From Neisseriaceae bacterium (GTDB lineage: Bacteria > Pseudomonadota > Gammaproteobacteria > Burkholderiales > Neisseriaceae), in the NCBI GenBank assembly GCA_030146285.1, contig JASLBZ010000096.1:1-17275 (forward strand): DNA of 17,275 nucleotides, written 5' to 3'. The stretch's first letter is position 1; each line of letters opens with the position of its first letter. Shown here one piece after another: positions 14,626-17,275 of the stretch. Both the position numbers and the translations under genes were made by a program. The notes under the pieces are model-generated. The model saw only the letters and a program-made list of their open reading frames with translations, did no database searches and had not been told where the DNA came from.

Positions 14626-15279
14626 ATGATTCGTTTTGAACAAGTCAGTAAAGTTTATCCGGGGAATTTTCGAGCTTTAGATAAGCTCAGTTTCACCATT
14701 GAAAAAGGCGAAATGATTTTTTTGGCTGGTCATTCCGGTGCAGGAAAATCAACTGCTTTAAAATTAATCTCAGGCATTATTAAACCCAGCAGTGGCAAAG
14801 TCATGCTCAACAATCAAAACTTGGGCGATTTGAATGACAACCAATTGGGCTATTTACGCCAACACATTGGAATCGTTTTTCAAGACCACAAGATTTTGTT
14901 TGACCGCAATGTTTTGCAAAACGTCTTGTTGCCATTGAAAATTATTGGCTACGATTTGGCAGTTGCCAAAAAACGCGCTTTGGTTGCTATTGAAAAAGTG
15001 GGGCTGAAAGGCAAAGAGCTGGCTGATCCCATTACTTTATCCGGTGGTGAGCAGCAACGCTTGTGCATTGCCCGAGCCGTTGTGCACCAACCCACACTTT
15101 TGATTGCAGATGAACCTTCGGCAAACTTAGACAGGGCTTATGCTTTGGATATTATGGAGCTTTTTCGAACATTTCACCAAGCCGGAACGACTGTGTTGAT
15201 TTCTGCGCACGATGAAAGCTTGATGGCAGACTATGGGCACCGAATTATCCGTTTAAAAGAAGGGCGGTTTTGCTCATGA
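14626..15279 (+). CDS. ftsE: Cell division ATP-binding protein FtsE
   Basis: This 217-residue ABC ATPase works with FtsX in the divisome, coupling ATP hydrolysis to activation of peptidoglycan hydrolases at the septum. Walker A GHSGAGKST is at 35-43, Q-loop Gln86, signature LSGGEQQ at 138-144, Walker B TLLIADEP at 157-164 with Glu163, and H-loop His195. The FQDHK sequence (85-89) right after the Q-loop region is typical of FtsE. The ATG at 14626 has AGGA about 9 bp upstream. The stop overlaps the ftsX start as ATGA (15276-15279), showing translational coupling. Confidence 0.95.
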   Translation: MIRFEQVSKVYPGNFRALDKLSFTIEKGEMIFLAGHSGAGKSTALKLISGIIKPSSGKVMLNNQNLGDLNDNQLGYLRQHIGIVFQDHKILFDRNVLQNVLLPLKIIGYDLAVAKKRALVAIEKVGLKGKELADPITLSGGEQQRLCIARAVVHQPTLLIADEPSANLDRAYALDIMELFRTFHQAGTTVLISAHDESLMADYGHRIIRLKEGRFCS

Positions 15280-16181
15280 TTCGTTATTTTTCTTTGCACG
15301 TTGAAGCCGCCAAAAGTGCTTTAATCCGATTGATTAAGCAGCCATTTGGCAGTTTACTAACATTGTTGATGTTAGCGGTGTCGTTGACGTTGCCTTTGGC
15401 ACTGTATTTGGCGACACAAAGCTTTCAAGCTGTGGTTGGGCAGTTGTCGGCATCACCACAAATTACCTTGTTTATGGAATTGAATGCCGATGAAGCAGAT
15501 AACCAAGGCATACAGGCAGCCTTAAAAAAAATAGACGGCATTGCCAAGGTTGAATTTGTGAGTAAAGCCAGTGCTTTAGATGATTTGCAAACCAGCATGG
15601 GTGAGCAGGATTTAATCAATGTTTTGGAGGTCAATCCTTTACCTGATGCATTTGTGATTACGCCCAGCTCTTTGATTCCGGATGAAGTGAAGGCGTTGCA
15701 AAACACCTTAGCGCAATTGCCGATGGTGGAGCAAGCTTTGGTGGACACTGAATGGCTCAATACTTTGTACCAAATGAATCAATTTGCACATAAAGTGGTT
15801 TGGTTTTTGGCGGCAACATTGAGTATGGCGTTTATTTTGGTGGCGCACAATACCATTCGTTTGCAGGTGTTAAGTCAGCGTGATGAGATTGAAATCACCA
15901 AACTTTTGGGTGCATCCAGTGCTTTTATTCGTCGTCCATTTTTGTACCAAGCATGGTGGCAAGGTTTGTTGGCGACGCTGATTAGCTTGGTCTTGTGTGC
16001 ATGGTTGATGACTGAAATCACACCATTACTCAGTGAGATGTTAAAGCCTTATGGTATTGCGCTGAGTCCACGGTATTTTGATGTACAGGAGTTGATTGTC
16101 ATTTTGGCCATGATGACGTTATTGGCTATTTTAGGTGCTTATTTGGCAACCAAACAATTGATGCACAGTAAGCAAATATAA
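15276..16181 (+). CDS. ftsX: Cell division membrane protein FtsX
   Basis: FtsX (301 residues from ATG 15276) is the membrane half of the FtsEX complex. One helix lies near 27-50. A large extracytoplasmic domain (about 52-165) would bind murein hydrolase activators such as EnvC or NlpD. Helices near 170-190, 225-250 and 268-290 follow, giving the four-helix type VII ABC transporter layout. The RDEIEITKLLGAS segment between helices 2 and 3 is the conserved FtsX cytoplasmic loop. The ATG overlapping the ftsE stop is preferred over an in-frame TTG two codons earlier. The FNT gene begins 26 bp after its stop. Confidence 0.94.
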   Translation: MIRYFSLHVEAAKSALIRLIKQPFGSLLTLLMLAVSLTLPLALYLATQSFQAVVGQLSASPQITLFMELNADEADNQGIQAALKKIDGIAKVEFVSKASALDDLQTSMGEQDLINVLEVNPLPDAFVITPSSLIPDEVKALQNTLAQLPMVEQALVDTEWLNTLYQMNQFAHKVVWFLAATLSMAFILVAHNTIRLQVLSQRDEIEITKLLGASSAFIRRPFLYQAWWQGLLATLISLVLCAWLMTEITPLLSEMLKPYGIALSPRYFDVQELIVILAMMTLLAILGAYLATKQLMHSKQI

Positions 16182-16207
16182 CGATTACTTTTTAATGAGA
16201 CAGATAC

Positions 16208-17065
16208 ATGGAAAATAATACAGAAAAAACCACCTCATCATCGTCCTCATCCTCATCCTCATCTTTGTCGTATCGTGATCGCGTTGCCATTGAAGAGCAT
16301 GAGCGCTTATCACCTAGACTTGTATATGAAATTATTCGCCGCAACGGGATTGAAGAGTTAAAGCGACCTGCACGCTCTTTGATTTTTTCCGGGATTGCTG
16401 CGGGGATTGTGATTTCTTTTTCCTTTTTGTGCAAAGCCATTTTTATGGCGTATGTGCCAGATACCACTTGGGCACCTATGTTTACCAACTTTGGCTATAC
16501 AGTAGGGTTCTTGTTGGTGATTCTGGGGCACATGCAGTTATTCACTGAAAATACCATTACCACAGTTGTGCCGATGTTTAACCCATTTACGCTGAATAAA
16601 TTGGGTTCGGTCTGCCGCTTATGGGCGATTGTCTTGTTTTCCAACCTGATAGGAACAACATTGGCAGCGTATTTTTTAAGTCACTCGATTGCCATTAATC
16701 CTGATTTTGTATTGGCCATGGACAAGATTGCTCATCATGTTGCCAGTCGCAACATCACTGAAAATTTGGTGCGTGGTATTCCTGCTGGCATTTTAATAGC
16801 TTCGATTGTGTGGATGATGCCAACTGCCAAACAAGCTGGATTTTGGGTGATTATGTTTTTTACTTACCTAATCAGCCTAGGCGACTTTACCCATGTGGTG
16901 GTGGGCTCTGCTGAGATGGCATATTGGATTTTTGAAGGGCACGCGACTTTTTATGATTACTTGGTGACCTTTTTAATTCCAACTTGTATTGGCAATATTC
17001 TTGGTGGTACCGGTGTATTTACCATTTTAGCGTATGGACAAGTGAGTGAAGAAGTTGCTCGATAA
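16208..17065 (+). CDS. Formate/nitrite transporter-family protein, YfdC-like
   Basis: This 285-residue integral membrane protein of the FNT family resembles E. coli YfdC rather than FocA or NirC. After a soluble N-terminal region of about 55 residues come six predicted helices. LFTENTIT (111-118) fits the FNT omega-loop position, and GDFTHVVVGS (225-234) carries His229 at the place of the central pore histidine. FNT channels form pentamers and pass small anions such as formate, nitrite or hydrosulfide; the YfdC branch has no established substrate that I know. Residues 10-19 are ten consecutive serines encoded by a TCN repeat with CATCCT units, unusual for the family. The ATG at 16208 has only a weak GAGACAG upstream. 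It lies 26 bp after ftsX, so it may share the ftsEX transcript, and is followed by a strong terminator. Confidence 0.88.
   Translation: MENNTEKTTSSSSSSSSSSLSYRDRVAIEEHERLSPRLVYEIIRRNGIEELKRPARSLIFSGIAAGIVISFSFLCKAIFMAYVPDTTWAPMFTNFGYTVGFLLVILGHMQLFTENTITTVVPMFNPFTLNKLGSVCRLWAIVLFSNLIGTTLAAYFLSHSIAINPDFVLAMDKIAHHVASRNITENLVRGIPAGILIASIVWMMPTAKQAGFWVIMFFTYLISLGDFTHVVVGSAEMAYWIFEGHATFYDYLVTFLIPTCIGNILGGTGVFTILAYGQVSEEVAR
16236..16264 (+). repeat. TCN/CATCCT microsatellite coding for poly-serine
   Basis: The stretch is built from TCA, TCG and TCC codons with CTCATC-type hexamers repeated. It encodes most of the ten-serine run near the N-terminus of the FNT-family protein. Units are multiples of three, so slippage would change serine number, not the frame. 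Confidence 0.75.
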
Positions 17066-17088
17066 TGAGCATCTTGTGGTGCGAGATC

Positions 17089-17119
17089 AAAAGCTGCTCA
17101 GTTTGAGCAGCTTTTTTTT
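17089..17119 (+). terminator. Rho-independent terminator after the FNT gene
   Basis: A perfect stem AAAAGCTGCTCA/TGAGCAGCTTTT with a GTT loop is followed by a long T-run. It starts 23 bp after the stop codon. Confidence 0.93.
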
Positions 17120-17150
17120 ACCCAATGACATTAAAAAAAGGATAAAAAAT

Positions 17151-17182
17151 AAGGCAGCCTGAAATCTTCAGGCTGCCTTTTA
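17151..17182. terminator. Inverted DUS pair acting as terminator (for purB)
   Basis: AGGCAGCCTGAA at 17152-17163 and its reverse complement at 17167-17178 form a 12-bp stem with a 3-base ATC loop, flanked by A and T runs. On the minus strand it lies about 20 bp after the purB stop and is followed by T-rich DNA. Inverted uptake-sequence pairs are commonly used as terminators in Neisseriaceae. Confidence 0.9.
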
Positions 17183-17201
17183 TTGCTATCAATCTTGGAT
17201 A

Positions 17202-17275
17202 TTAAATGCGATTGGCCAATTCTACTGCTTTACCAATATAGGTTTCAGGACGCAATAGCAATAATTTTGCTTTTT
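17202..17275 (-). CDS. purB: Adenylosuccinate lyase, C-terminal fragment
   Basis: Only the last 24 codons are in the window. The reading frame ends in LRPETYIGKAVELANRI and a TAA. It resembles the PurB C-terminus (in E. coli, TPANYIGRAITMVDEL), with the shared P-x-x-YIG-x-A pattern. PurB cleaves adenylosuccinate and SAICAR in purine synthesis. The gene runs off the right edge and is closed by the inverted DUS terminator. Identification rests on this short match alone. Confidence 0.65.
   Translation of the reverse strand, partial: KAKLLLLRPETYIGKAVELANRI

Overview
The window is a stretch of a bacterial chromosome, most likely from a low-GC member of the betaproteobacterial family Neisseriaceae. 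Four exact copies of AGGCAGCCTGAA, remembered as the Kingella-type dialect of the neisserial DNA uptake sequence, support this (two inside coding or spacer DNA, two forming one terminator). Gene content also fits: a DUF3579 protein, a YgaVP-type sulfur operon, an AlgR-like LytTR regulator and a paired M16 peptidase operon. The genus cannot be fixed from the sequence alone. I see no insertion sequence, prophage, tRNA or CRISPR array.

Left part (1-4312): a persulfide-sensor-type ArsR repressor and a membrane rhodanese form a ygaV-ygaP operon preceded by two tandem palindromes and closed by a strong terminator. Next comes dinG (iron-sulfur DNA helicase). Three perfect DnaA boxes follow it directly, with a fourth just inside the next gene, a DUF3579-GNAT fusion.

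Middle part (4396-9505): rnpB (RNase P RNA) with its own likely promoter, a lipoprotein of the phospholipase D/cardiolipin synthase family (ClsC-like), then uvrD and an orphan LytTR response regulator in one transcription unit. A bidirectional terminator made of uptake-sequence-like arms ends it.

Right part (9524-17275): two minus-strand M16 peptidase genes, one catalytic and one without the zinc motif, overlap by 4 bp and diverge from ftsY. The plus-strand run ftsY - DMT transporter - ftsE - ftsX - YfdC-like FNT channel is tightly packed and ends in a strong terminator. A DUS-pair terminator then closes purB, which enters from the right on the minus strand as a fragment.

The most striking non-coding signals concern chromosome maintenance. 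A perfect 16-bp parS-type palindrome (TGTTTCACGTGAAACA) lies inside ftsY, and four same-strand consensus DnaA boxes lie within about 400 bp around the dinG/DUF3579 boundary. Together they suggest an origin-proximal location and possibly an origin, DnaA-titration or DnaA-control site. No dnaA, dnaN, parA or parB gene is in view. I found no wholly new multi-gene system; most genes are housekeeping.
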